Shown here piece after piece: positions 20,941 through 34,749 of a stretch of 64,000 nucleotides of DNA (position 1 is its first letter; each line of letters opens with the position of its first letter). Below the pieces are notes generated by a model, which worked only from the letters and a program-made list of their open reading frames with translations, was not told the DNA's origin and did not search any database. The translations under genes and the position numbers were made by a program. Source of the stretch: Rotaria macrura (Eukaryota > Rotifera > Eurotatoria > Philodinida > Philodinidae). The stretch covers positions 1 through 64,000 of the forward strand of contig OENT01000837.1 in the NCBI GenBank assembly GCA_900239685.1, read 5' to 3'.

Positions 20941-22540
20941 TTTTCCTGGAAAACGTTAATAAAAAAATTTACGCCGAACCATTAAAAGTAGATTTGAATG
21001 GAATCAATAAAATAATCTTTTGTTTTTATGAATATTTCATCGGCCTGTTAACTAGTCAAGTTTTTTCTCGGCTATTTGAAATTTACTATTTAATCTCACA
21101 AAAAGTCAGAGTTGAAACCTGATCCAAGTTGCAAATAATCGATATTAGTTTGAAAAAATATAGTTTTTAGTCTGATAGCTCCGCTAAATATGCATTTTCC
21201 TAGCGGGTACGGGTCGGCGTTTTTATCAGCCTATGTGTTGATGAGTATACGTGTCATTAATATAGTTTACGAGAAGTGTGTAGATCGTTACTGCAGTCAC
21301 GCTGATATATTTTTTCGACTGATTTTCTCTGAAAATCGATTATACTATTTTTTTGTGGTTTCAGGATATTGTTGTATCAGTGATGGTCACGTAGATTTCT
21401 TTTGGCTGTTATTGATAGAGTAACAGATGAAATGAATGAATTGTATAACTAGCAGTATTACAACGATACTAATAACACTGTACAGGCCGACACAGATGTG
21501 CACATCAACGCTGACACTAGAACAAAACCATGTGCAAATGTCCGATGCTAGCTGTTGCTAAGTGTCTGCAATAATAAATAACTGCCGATGTAGTAAAATA
21601 TTCAGTCAATGGTTAAGTGAGTCACACAGACTAGCGTTATTCGTAATTAGAGCATGATATCGTGGACTCAAAAGAGTCACGAGAAGAAAACAAACCACAT
21701 CAGTTCAACTGGCAGCTATGCCAGAGAATCATGATAGCATCTATCGATAAAAGCTTGTTAGCGCAGCTCCGTTGGGGCTAAAGTGTGGAACTCACATATC
21801 TATATCTTCATATGCTAATAGGCAACGCAGAAAATGCAATATGACGAACTTTTCGCATCGTCTTTCTCTGATAGGCGCCTTATTTTTCATTTTCATTGTT
21901 GCTATTCACTCGTTAGTTTCCATTTTTCGCTGTGCCCTTTTTGTGACAAAAACATAGGAAAAAAGCGGAAATTATTTTGTGATATATGACAATAATAGCA
22001 TGCTGGCTCCTATGTCTGTAATGAATATCTGCACGGATTTCTATGGTCTGTAATAAGGGGAAGGGGAGTGGGGGTCTGCACACAGAGCTATGTCTGCTAC
22101 AGTGGGGGGGGGGGGAGAGGAGATGGTGCGTCTGGACTCAGGGAAATTGTCGGTAACCGGGGTGAGGTGTCTTCGAAAACATATGCGAACTCCACAAAAT
22201 ATTTCACGGTGCTAGAAGCTGAAAGATGAAATACAAAGGATGAAACTACAAAGATTAAAATTCAAGATACTGATTCAGAGTTGGGAAGATAATGATTTAT
22301 AATAAGGGTGAAAAAGAAAAAGAGAGAAATATAAGAGTAACAACTCTTTTTGCGTTATTTTCAGAGTGGTGTATTTTTCGATAAATAAAAAGAATGCAAC
22401 TTCGCACATGTTCTTTCTTTTCTTCTCTGTTTAGTGCTGTTGTGCAATACTTACTCATGGTTGGGTGAGGGTGATAATATTAGTCTCAGAAATACCACCG
22501 ACGACAATGGCACACACACTCACGCTCCTAGCAACGCCCA
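20941..22540. other. Gene-free, mixed-composition stretch
   Basis: No supported gene. A CGGGTACGGGTCGG patch lies at 21202-21215. G-rich DNA at 22055-22120 contains runs of 4-5 G and an uninterrupted run of 12 G (22104-22115), a candidate G-quadruplex former. Confidence 0.4.
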
Positions 22541-22544
22541 AATC

Positions 22545-22569
22545 AACACCCACACCCACACCCACACCC
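22545..22569. repeat. Four near-perfect telomere-like ACACCC units
   Basis: ACACCC is repeated four times in a row (22546-22569), the cleanest such run in the window; on the complementary strand it reads GGGTGT, a rotation of TGTGGG. It is followed directly by ordinary AT-rich DNA, so it is an interstitial tract. Confidence 0.65.
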
Positions 22570-23627
22570 TAAAATATGGATTCGTTTTGTTGAAAAATTG
22601 ATTTCAATGAATATGTAACTAAATAGGCATAGAATGATTCAACAGGCATTTTATATCGAGAAAAAACCTATGTCAAGATAAATAGAACTGTAATCTTTTT
22701 AAAATGATTTGTTAGATATCATAGTGGTACACAGCAAGACAAGGACGATACCCACAAAGAGTGACATCGCTAAACATTATACGTTCAGGCTCAACGCTGC
22801 GATATCTAAAGATTCAATTAGATCTTTTCTAAAAAAAAATAATCAGTTCAGTTGAAGAAAGGACTAAGAATATTCCTTGTCTTCCAATGTTGTTCATTAC
22901 GTATGTTTGATTCGCATGTCTTCTACTATTATTTCTTCCTTCCGTTCTATCAGAGTTCATTTAGAGGAACAGTGGTAAGTATCGTTTGCTTCTGCTTTGA
23001 AGTTATTTCATTGGTGACTGCGACACATTGTGAGAGAATATTTCATTGTTTAAAATCTTCCTTAAACAAGAGTTGCTATTGTTCGAGCGGATTACTCTAA
23101 GTTATCAGTCGCTCCTTTTTTGACCGATGTCACAGATTCATGAACTTAGAGGGCAAACTGTTTTTCTCAATGTTTCTATTTCAAGATCAATAAAGAATCT
23201 TTGCATATATTTTATTGAGAAAATGATTGAGAAGAACTGATGTATTATCGACATGAAAATTGGCTCTTCGTCATCTTACGTTGTTTTTAATTATATGTGG
23301 ACAAGTGTGATTTTTTGTTTTGAAGCTAATCATTGAAGAAGTTTCCGTTCAGTCTCATATCGATAAATATAAAGTGTAAACATGTCTCTATTATTTTTAA
23401 GACAGCCCAGTGTATTGCCTGAAAAAACGATCTGCACATTCAGTTTTTTTTCTTGCTAAAGTGACTTTAGGGTTAGATTCTAAATAGTTATTCATTTTTT
23501 TAATCTCTTCTTTTTCGAAACTCTTTGCAAATACAAAAGATAGCTAAAATATACTTATACACAAAAAAAGTCGGCTTGTTTAATATGGAATAAACTAGTA
23601 CAATTATGCAAAAATAAATTAAATAAA
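22570..23627. other. Gene-free stretch downstream of TEX2
   Basis: No supported gene. An 82-codon frame at 22852-23100 (+) is Cys/Phe rich with no recognisable motif. The part nearest 23628 must hold the 3' untranslated region of the TEX2 gene. Confidence 0.35.
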
Positions 23628-26600
23628 TTAAAGATTCATCGGTTCCGATGACGAAGACAAGTTAGCTGTTGCAGATGATTCCTGCTTAAGGTTTTTGGCA
23701 TTACTATATTCTTCTAATCGTGCACGAATATCTGCTTGAGCATTGAATTTAGTTGTATAATTATCCTGAAGTGGATCAACAGGTTTGGTAACGATTGCAC
23801 CGCTAGAACAAAGGATGAGAATATGTTTATTTTCACGTTCGTTCTGAAGATATTTTTAAAAATTTACGAATAGAAATAACTATTGAAATTTATTCAATTA
23901 AAACTTGAAAAAACAAAACTTTTGAATTAAATAGTTCGACACTTACATGGTGTCGATAACCCAATCACGAAAGAACGGAAGAAGTTGATCATCCATAGCT
24001 GGTAGCACAAAAGCTCTCTTGAAGTTGCAAGAAAATAAGAGAGAATATCGTTTTTTAGAAACAAAATCCCTAACCTTGAGTTCAGCACGTATTTCAGCTG
24101 AAAAAAAATCTTCAATCAATGCATATGAATAATGTTTTTCTCCGTAGGTGGGTGTTACTTTTATATTAAGACCGGGTTCATCTGAAAAAGCAACCCTAGG
24201 TAAAACGAATATATTGAACGATTTAATCAAACTATGAGAATAATACTTATTTTTACCAAACTCGATCACTCGGTGGTGGAGGAATATTCAGCTGAAATAT
24301 AAAACGAAGTTCGTAAAAATCAGAAACGCACACTTGCTAAAAAAATGTTTAATTTAATACAGCATGATAAGGAACAACGATAATACAATCTAATTTTATT
24401 GAATGTACAATGCTTCAAAAGTTGATTTTCTGTTCGAAAATGGCATGTTCACAATTCATCGATTGAATAGTAACAATTTATTTTTGTTGTAGCGTAAATC
24501 AGAAGCGTTAACTATGTTCAAGTTCGATTATGTTGATCAACTTCAAATGCGATACTTGATTGTCTACGAAAATCTGTCCATGCGAAACATAGCCAAAGTA
24601 ATTCGTATTCAAATGAGAAGACTTTTTCAATAAAGGGGACAGAAATGCGAAAAATAAAATAATATGAGTAAGCCAACTGTCGCTAATATTTGAAATGTTT
24701 TTTCTAATATTCTGCTTAAGTCGGTCTTACCCTCACTTACATTTACAAGAACATATTCTAACCCATCTACATTTAAGTGAATGACACACACAATCCATGA
24801 GATTCGTCACCAGCATCCTCAACCCTCATTCGGGCTACGAAATTGACTTCAGATATAGAAATATCTAGCATAATAAGGCATGTAGCGGTGCTTCGTTCGC
24901 GCACCATTCTATGTGACTGGCCATCAGCGAAAAATCGTTGTCTAACATTAGAATAGTAGTCAACACATATCGATACAAATATAAGGATACGAATTCTTTT
25001 TCAACAATGAGAACAAAAAAAAATCTTGATTAAAAATTCGATTAGATATGTATCTCATAGAATATTATTTTAATAGTTCTTCATGAAAATCTTACAGAAA
25101 AATACAGTTTGTTTCATCTGACTATGCTTTAATGTGTTCAGTGAGATTCTCTTCAATATCCTAATTGATCTTATTTTCATGCATTAACGTACCGTTAGAG
25201 TACCACTGAAACTAATGATTTCAATATCAATGCCGACTTCTTGTTCAGAAAATTTTTCGAATAATGTTCGCACCAATGGAATATTAGCAAACATTTGAAA
25301 GTATTTATTCAATGCGAAATTAGTTAATGTAGACTGCAGTCTTCTTGGCACTGATCTAAAAAGGATGAAATTCATTCACATTTTTTTTTGATTCTTTTTT
25401 AAAATATATTTATCATCTCTTCGTACTTTTCGGTTAGATCAGATTGGTTAGTTGAAAGTTTTTGTCCTGGAACTAAATCATTTTCATCAAACGATTTGTT
25501 ATCTTTGCAGGCAAATCGTGCTGTACGATGTTGTGTGACTAATGATCTATCCTTTTCTCGATCGTAGTTAATTAATTTTTGAAGTGAAACTCGTGTTCTT
25601 ATCGACAATCTAAATAAAATATTTGTCAATACCGAATAAATAGTTATTTTATCTCGAAATACTTCACTTTAAACTTTCACGATAATAAAGAAATAAACCG
25701 AACCATAGTCCTTGAGCATTCCATCGCATTGGCTCAATTTTTAATATAAGTGGAAAAGTATTTCCCAAGTCAATGGATACAACACGAAGATTTTCAAGAA
25801 TCGATACCTTTTCATTATAAATGTTAATTTAAGAAGAACTTTTGCTTTTAGTTTTACTCGTTCTTCTCTTCGTACTTACAGCGATTTCCTTTAATTTCAT
25901 GTCGATTTTCGTTTTAATTAAATTTGTAACGACTGATGTATTAAAAATATCACATAATAATCTTCGAACCATAAAATTAATTGTTATTGCTGCTTCATCT
26001 AAGCATTCAGGTGATTGAAGAACATTTTGTAAACTAATCTCAGCGTGTGTCTTTGTCTTGGACATTTTTATTGCTGTTTTATGCGTTCCATTGACATCGA
26101 TTTCATCGTTCTTCGTTTCTACCGTCTAAATATACAGTATAGTTGTGAAAGAAAATGTTCTGAAAATGTATGACCTCTGTCGAGGTTTCCGTTTCTTTTG
26201 CTATTGAAGTAATTTCTTTAGAAAGACTTCTAAGCAGTCTAAGATAGTTGTGTGCATTGGACAGAGTTACTTTATCGTCATACATTTAACTGAGGAATCC
26301 TATACTGTTGATCGATCGTTCTATTGTCTGACGCTGCAGGATAGCAATAGATTTGCTGTTCCTATTTTATATTATTGAATTGAGCAAGATTTCTGTACCC
26401 AAATTTCCTAGTAAACAATGAAATAGCAAGTTCGATCAGTTAACAAGTTAAGCGTTTGCTAGTCAAGCACGATTTTCAAATTTTTTGATGAATCAAAGGC
26501 ATCTATAAAAAAAACATTATCCTAGGGAATAAACAATCACACTTTGGTTTCTTGCTCTGTCTACGTCCAAGGAAAAGATTGTCCTTGTCGTTATAAAATT

Positions 26601-29600
26601 CGATTGAAAAATTGCAAGCATCGCTGAAAAGCTTTCGTCGAGTTCTTTCGAAAAGAATATTTCTTAGCTGAATGTTTGTAGGTTTCTTTTGTAGATTCAG
26701 AAAAGAAAAACGAGTTTTGACAGATGATCATCGCTAAACAAATTTTTGGTTAGTTCTTCAAATATCTCTCTATTCTTTTAAATTCTATTGAGTTCAATAA
26801 TGTTTGAAATTGAAAACAAAATTGTGTCCTACAATTCAGCAGAGTCGGATTTCTACCTTTATAAACAGAGAGAGAGAAAGATATACACTTTCTATCGGTC
26901 GCTATATGAAATGAAGATTCATCGAATGATAAAAGAAACAGTTCTTGGTGTAGTCTCGTTAAAAATAACTGCTATGTAGTAGCCTATATGATGAGATGAC
27001 TCAAGTGTATTCTTGCGTATCAATCAACCATTGAAATCAAAGATCTTTGATGCTATAGAAATATGAAATTTTCACATATCATTATCTAGATTATCTGAAG
27101 AATTTTATCGACCTTCTTACTATTATATTGACATTAGAGGGTATCAAATTTTTCAAGATTCTATGATATAATTATTCTTCAAAACAAAAACAAAGTATCT
27201 ATCTTTTGTCATAATAATAACGGTAAAACATGTATTTGATATTCTCACTTATGAATCTCATGTACGTTGAATTTTTCAAAATATATGTTTGATTTTGTCG
27301 TTAAATCTCATTCAGTATAGGAGATTACCATATAATTACTCATGAATATAGTTTATCGTTAAAATTGAGTCAGACATTATAAAGTTTGATTTTTAAAATA
27401 GCAGACACGTAATGTAACAAACTTCTGTTTTACTCTATGTTTATGCATCGCATATTAGTGAAATATTCGATCAACATACGTTTGCTTTTACTCGTGATTT
27501 TTCAACAATCTTGCGTGTTTGGATCAATGCTTTACGAATATGGGACTCTTTCACTGAATTCGATATATGTTCTCTGTTTGGTCCAATTTGTGTCAGACGA
27601 TGATTTAATGTTGAACTCGAAATGCTACTTTCTGCAAAAATTTCATTTGTGATCCGTTCGATTCTGTCGGTTGAATCACGTAAAATTAAGGATAGTCTAA
27701 ATAAACATAAAACAAACAAAAAAATAACAGTACCCGCTAGACCAAATGAAATGAATATACTTATGAAAAAATTCTTCTTTTTGTGGACTAGTGTCAAACC
27801 ATATTGAAAGAATTGTTGCTGTATTTGCAAAGAAATTATTGGTATCAAGTTTCGATTTGTCGAGTTGTTGTTTATTGTAAATTTGTTTATCAAGTATTTG
27901 CAAATTTTGAATAACAATAGGATATTCGTTCATCCAATATTTCGCCCGTGTTAATGTTGCTTCAGGTACGAGCGTCATTCGAGCTTCTGATCAATCATGA
28001 ACGACACCACGCGAGTAAGTCAATAAATAGAATAGATAACTATGAATATTTCATACCTTTGATTAAATATTCCCGATAACCGAGAAATTTAACTTCTTTA
28101 TCAGATTTTCTATCTTCATTCCATTGTTTACGTGCAAGTTGAAGAATCAGACGATATCCGTCAAGACGAATATCACATGGATAACGGATGAAATCATCGT
28201 CATTGTCGGCTTCATAACGTCCAAATGCAATCGATGCAGTAGTCACCTTAAATGTCAGAACAAAATATTTGTGTGAGATACGATTAAGAACTTAACTGCT
28301 AAATTTAATGAAGATAATTTTAACTCTAGTACGCCTAACCTATAGAGTTCACCTGAAACCGCACTACTTTCATTTTAACGTTAGATATATATAAAAAACC
28401 TCAAATCAAATCATGCATCTTTAGATATGTTCCAAATAATACATATTCCAATAATACATCACTCAAATCACCCGTTTAACCTCATTCGTTACCTTTGTAA
28501 TAAACAATACCGAAGTTCACGTAACTGATTGTTATCGACTTGGTTTCTCCTTATATTCTAGATGATCAATTATGTAGTACATAGTAGGGTGTGAGCGTGT
28601 GAATTGAACTAGTCATTTAATCCGCATCAATCCGTTGTTCCTCGTCCAATCAAGAAGAGTTTCGCTAAGTACGATTTGGAAGCAACTGCCCCGGAAACGA
28701 TTGTGTCAAGCGACTCGTTCATGAAAGGATCAAAATAACGATGTACTTAAAAATGACTAATCATTCAAAGATTATTTCATAATATCAACTGTGAGAATAT
28801 CGTTGGTCAGCACTGTTTAAATGAATTCTTAAACAATATAATAAGGAAGCAACTTACTTTCTCTTATGACAAGATGCCAGACGGTGCCAAAGTGTCCACT
28901 CTAATATCACACTCTACTCTATGACGTGGGTAAAAACTAGAAACCGAATTAATAGTGTTAAGATAGAATCAAGCAAGTTTTATCGAGTGACATGCTACTG
29001 TCTCTTCCGTTATCAAAGCTAAATCTAATGCGAGTATGATGACCGTACAAAAAATGAGTCTTTTTTCATGCAACTTTTGTCGATCGTTGACGCTTTCTAA
29101 GAATGAAGCACAAATGCTACACTTAAATTTGCTTGTAGCAAGACTCGTACTAGCCACAGCCAACTTGAACGACGCGCGAATGTTCACAAATCGACAATTT
29201 TACGTGTCTTTAAGGTCAAGAGTGCAATGAAAGTATGTCACTGAAAATATGTTCTGAAAAATCGAAGTGACATCAATTTACGTCTTGAAATTTCTTCGGA
29301 ATCTTGAAACCTATCCTGCTCAACTGACTTTCGATAATGGAAAGTATTTTTTCATGAACTAGAGACCTACATATCTTGTAATCGTAAATACAGCAGCATC
29401 GACACATCCAAAAATACCATCCGAAATGAAATTCACCACGAAAATGAAGTTTGAACAAAAGATAATTGTTTCGATGTTGATCTATCGTAAGAGCTTATCG
29501 TCAATTTACGGTCACCATTCTACATTCGCTATCAATCAAGAGATATGCAAATTTAAATGAATTCAGACTCAAACGTTTATCTCCTTATGATCAACAATCG

Positions 29601-32465
29601 TCGTTATAATAAAGATGATATGTTTTAGGCCAAATCTTGCAACAGCCGATCAACTTCGTGCAACGTCAAAAAAATCCACCCAACTTTCTTCAGGCATATT
29701 CGATCGAAACAAAGTGGTCATTACTGGAACAGAGAATTTAGGAAGAAGTTTGCGAAGCAAAACAAATTAAAGCAATCGATCAAAAGTATCATTTTCAGAG
29801 CAAGAGAATTGAATCAAGATATGGTAACCTGTCCGATTATAGATGTTCGGAAAAAGAATCTATTGAAGATGTGCAAACAGATTTTCAACAGTATTTTTGT
29901 TAGTACATCCTAAGAATTGTACAAAGATATACATCTGAAGCATGAAAATCGAAATAATATTTGTTTCATAGCACGCGTGCTGTACGCATAAAGATTATAC
30001 ACAGTGAAAGTATATGACCTTGTATTCGATGCTATAGTATTGTGCTCAATGTTACGTGTAAATACTGTGTTCGTTAGTGTACTATCCCAGACCATAAAAC
30101 GGTCATATTCAACTAAGTTATGACGAAAACATGGATAGGTTTATCGATCGACCTGAGATTACGCCAGTGAAATCCTCCAAGAACTTTGCTATGTAAAAGT
30201 TCATTGTTCTAAATTTATTGTTGAAGAGAATCGTAAATATTCACTGCGCCATTGAATCATTAGATTGTCCTCTTTTATTCTCTACTTCGCATTCATCAAA
30301 TACACATCTTCTGGTTATCACATAATATATGTTGACGAAATGTGCAATACCTTTAGTTCAATCTTTTGAAACTGGTCTTCGTTTACGAAATACATGATGG
30401 AAAGCGGTGAGAAGTCACCTGATTACGTTTTGTACATCCTCAGATGAAAAATATGAAACTTACATGAATCTTGATGTCTTTGTCTTCTTTGGCACATTCT
30501 TTAAGCATCGAATCAAGAGTGGGAAAGTCGACCCATTCTTCAATAGTATTTTCGAAAATGTTTTTATTTATATAAATTCGAAGCCATAAATAAATTAAGG
30601 TAGATGCAAAAGCCATACCCCCCATTAAACCAGAAAAATACGATGATGTAGGTTTCCATAATGATACAATCAAAGAAATCACTCCAACTATTATCTATGT
30701 CAAAGATTGCATTAGTGCACTACGGTAGTCTGTATCATTCTGATACTTACTGTACCAGAGTACATTGTATGTTTAATAGTAGGTAATTTTTTTATTGGAA
30801 TTTTGTTCATATTTAAACGAAATTTAGGTCCGCACACTAGGATAGCCGTCTTTCGCTTCTCATCTGCAAACGGTTTTAAGTCATTAGGCTTGGAAGTCAT
30901 TACAGCAGGAGCAGGTAAAGACGTTGGCTCTGATGTCGATGTGTGAGATGTAGACATAGCACAGGGCCTCTTGTCACTCATATTCATATTCAATACTAAT
31001 TGATCAATTGAATGACGAGGTTCTCCTAAATTTGATGTTGTTTCTAATGAGTTTGCAGATTTTGTTGACGAAGTCGATTCTATAGATTCGGTATCCGCCA
31101 CTGAAATAGTACAAATACATTTCCCATTACAAAAGAAAAGAATTTACATAATAATGAAAAATCCATTGTAGTAAAAACGTGCTAATCATCCGATAAAAAC
31201 GTTGGCTCGCGGTGACCTGCGTAAAATGCAAAGCACCATGAAGAAGTTTAAACGTCAATGATTTCAAAATCATGCAAAACTATTTTTACTCTATTTTGTT
31301 TTTCATTGAAACAGTACAATGAAAATATCGGAATTCGGTACTAAGTTAATTTTACTTAGAAGAAAAATGAACACATCATTGTAAACACTGAAGTATTCTG
31401 CGATTTATCTTGAAACTCCTTAAAATGCAAAATGTTGATGACCGTAGGATTTGGAAAATTGAATAATCGAATTGTATGAAAAGCGTGTATGTGATCATTT
31501 TCAGAGACAAAAACAAATTATTGTTTCATCAAAAAACTTGGAATGCAATGACGAAGTACGCCCACCAGTAAAATAAAAATCTTGTATTGTCACAAAGCAT
31601 TGTTCAACTTCAATGACTATTCGATTGAGAAAAGAAAATTCTTCGTAATCTTCTAGACGATCAATCTTCTCTTTTATTTGCAATAAGTACATTCGAATTT
31701 TTCTTGTGAAATTTTTTTATGACATCTGTACTAATTTTCTTGCCTCGACATTTTAAGTAATAATCTGTTCGAAGCATCACTACCAAGTTCATATAAAAAG
31801 AAAACTTTACTGATATTATTATGACACTCAAAATGATATTATACATTTTGATGTTCATTCACTTTTATTTTAATCATACAGCATATTTATGTTTCTTATG
31901 ATATATACGTGAAATTCGTTGTCGGATGAACTGTTACAGATCGTACTAGTTCATTGTCAATATCAGAAGTACTGTTTAAACTTTAACATATCATTTAAAT
32001 TAGAGTAGCTCAATAGTTTTCTACGATCTTTTTATTCACTTAAATTACGAATCTAATTAGTAAAGTTCAATGTGTTGTTTCTGACTGAGCATTGTAAAGA
32101 TCTGCAAATGATCATCTATGTTTATCTAAAACAGATTGTGTTCTCTCGAAAGAATCATTTTTATACAAGTTTATGCAGTACTAAGGTCGATGCGTGTACT
32201 CTAAAAAATATTGCTTACCATGACCTTTCGACGCTTGTGTTGTTTCCATTATTGCCACATGTAGACTATCTTGTAGAATGGAAGTAATATGGTTTAAATT
32301 TGTCGAGCTAGAATTCCATGACATTGGATTATGACGGTCTGATGATATCGAATGACTTCGTTCTTTGACAATCTCAGTTATATCTTCTTTAAGGGCTGAA
32401 ATTTTGTTGGAAAGTTTTTCAAAGATTTTCTGCGATGATCTTTGCTGTTGATCACTACTGTTCAT
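23628..32465 (-). CDS. TEX2: TEX2-like ER protein with PH-like and SMP lipid-transfer domains
   Basis: Fifteen minus-strand exons: 32465-32219, 31100-30751, 30694-30464, 28246-28057, 27986-27734, 27696-27480, about 26285-26175, 26125-25880, 25807-25668, 25609-25427, 25355-25193, 24291-24257, 24195-24075, 24017-23947, 23802-23628. All joins except that into the seventh keep frame, giving about 910 residues against roughly 1,130 in vertebrate TEX2. Exon 3 encodes two membrane segments (VGVISLIVSLW; SGLMGGMAFASTLIYLWL). Exons 4-6 form a PH-like region. Exons 8-15 form the SMP module: INFMVRRLLCDIF, NAQGLWFGLFLYY, NKYFQMFANIPLVRTL, the diagnostic LNIPPPPSDRVW, and RAFVLPAMDDQLLP. TEX2 and yeast Nvj2 are ER-anchored proteins that move lipids such as ceramide at contact sites. 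The acidic-Ser N-terminus appears disordered. The start is the first ATG of exon 1; exon 7's 5' edge is unresolved (see findings). Confidence 0.8.
28247..30463. other. Large intron of the TEX2 gene
   Basis: This 2.2-kb intron is far longer than the others in the gene. It contains a plus-strand stretch near 29630-29765 that stays open in one frame (includes ADQLRATSKKSTQLSSG) and in another frame with a single stop to 29899. This may be a decayed gene copy, but no family was recognised and no splice structure supports it. Confidence 0.35.
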
Positions 32466-34744
32466 CTTTTGGTTTTAAGTAAAACTGATCTTTTCAGTAG
32501 ACAAGAAGATTAACAATTATGAATGAGGAATATTATCATTGAGATTTTTGTTCATCCAGTTTCTTTAATGTTTTGCCATCGACTACGTAGAAGCAACGGT
32601 AGCAATAACAATAAAAGAATAAAAGAAGAAACAAACAATTGCATTTCGACAAGAAGTGTCGAAGAAGACGAAAGAAGAAAAACAAGTGGCATTTATTTAT
32701 TGTGATGCCGTTGTAGAATAGAAGTAATGAATAGATAAAGAGAAAATGGAATAGAATCAAAATATATAACAATATGAAACAAGAGAACGGTAAGATGAGG
32801 CCACCTATAGGAATATGAATGGCTAAAAGACCGACATGTAATCAATCGATAACGATCATGCATTTGAACACCTCGATTGTTAGGCAGAAACCATTGATGC
32901 TTTCTTTCCAATGTATACAATAACGAACAAAGTAAAGTACACATAACTGCATGAACAACCATCGTTATTAATACGATCAGTTTTTTCACCTCGCTCTACA
33001 ACATATTGTAACACAATATTGAGAATATAATCGTAAGCGTGTATCTGAAAAACTTATCAATCAAACGAATTGTAAACTGAAGTATTCAACACGACTTTGT
33101 AGTATATTAAATGAAATCCAAGCATAGTAATGTTGATAGAAACTAGAAGAAAAAAAGACTTGAGATTCATTTAATATTTCAATGGAACTAAGCAAGAAAG
33201 AAGATTATTCTTTTCGAATATGAACATTTAAATTATTTGTTAATTGAAGTCGAACTGTATTCTGTATGACAAACATGCGAGCAAAATCAGCATTCAAACT
33301 CATCTTTTTAGATGCATAATACTTTGAACCAGCTTGCATTTCGTCTGTCGGACAACAGCAATTAGTTTAGTTATTTTAGAGAATTTTGAGTAAGAAACGG
33401 AGTACTCCATAAAGCATGTGTATCATATATTTACTGTCAAATTATAAATACTATCGGTCCCACTTGAAAAGTAATATCAGATAGAAACATGCTGAATTCG
33501 AATTTTAATTTTATTTAATATCCTATTCTAGCATTTTAAATTGAATCATTTGATAGAAAAAAGAAAAAAAAACATCAAACATAGATCGTTGCAGTAAAAA
33601 TGCAAATGTTGATAAATTGATTGTTTGACAATTTATCATAGTAAATATAATTACGCACGTGTTTAAATTCATTCATTTCTCCAAAAAAGAGATCAGTGAA
33701 AAACTTCTCAACACGGAAATCAAGTAACACGTACTACTGATGACTAATGCATCTGATTCATCAAAAAATACAGTAATCGTATTTAGTTTTCTTTCATTCG
33801 AGCATGAGTCGCAAGGTTGACTGGAAAAATCTATTCATTCAATACACTAAGTACATCATAATGAAAGTACAATGCCAAATTAAATCTTTCACTGGAAAAA
33901 CTCATTCTCACCTTTAATTACGTTTCCCGAACGTTAAAATTCCAATTAAATTTTTCATCCAACTAGTGAATCGATTACCATTGAAGAAATGAATTGCAAC
34001 ACCTTCACAAATGCTTGTCAAGTATATATTCATGTTAGTGTTTTTAAGAATAGCCCCCGATAAAAAAAATTACTAAGAACAATAGATGTGAAAAATTAAT
34101 GAAATAAGTTGTCAAATTAATATCAAACGAACACATCTAGGTACCTGTAGTCCCGAATTAATTATTATATTCTTTGTACTATAAGAACTCTTTTTTTCAA
34201 TAGGCACAATCCATCCACTAAAATTCTATATTTACCGTCTGTAAAAACTCGATATTCTTACATTACATTGATTAATCACATAGTTTCATTGAGATTAGTC
34301 TGCCGATAAAGTTTCATGAAGACGTACGATTATGACCATCATCTAACTCTTGAAGTTTCCAATAGAAGTAACTTTAGCCAACAGCTACGTCGTAGACGTT
34401 CATACTAATAACACAACAAGAAATCTGTAAGAAACTTTTATTAATTAGTTATTCAAAACTACCAATCTCGAACAAATGAAACTGCGTGTGTTTTGGTTTG
34501 TTCGAACAGAACTACGATTTCCCTAGCAGAATTCAAAGCTTTGATTTATTTAAAGTTTAAATCTATACTTAACACAGTTGAACGAGTTCTTGACTAAGAG
34601 AAATCTACTAACTATGAAATCTGTTTTTACATGGTATTAAATACACAATTTAATAAGTTGGCTTCGCAGTTTTCACAGAAAAAAATCTTTCATCTAGGTA
34701 GATAGACTTCCATTGCCAGTTGTTCATTTAACTTTTTGACAGAA
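32466..34744. other. Region upstream of TEX2
   Basis: A minus-strand frame from ATG 32959 (MVVHAVMCTLLCSLL...) to 32693 encodes a hydrophobic 88-residue product with two possible membrane segments. It has no recognised family and could be chance, so it is not called as a gene. The rest is AT-rich with no supported feature. Confidence 0.3.
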
Positions 34745-34749
34745 CCAAA

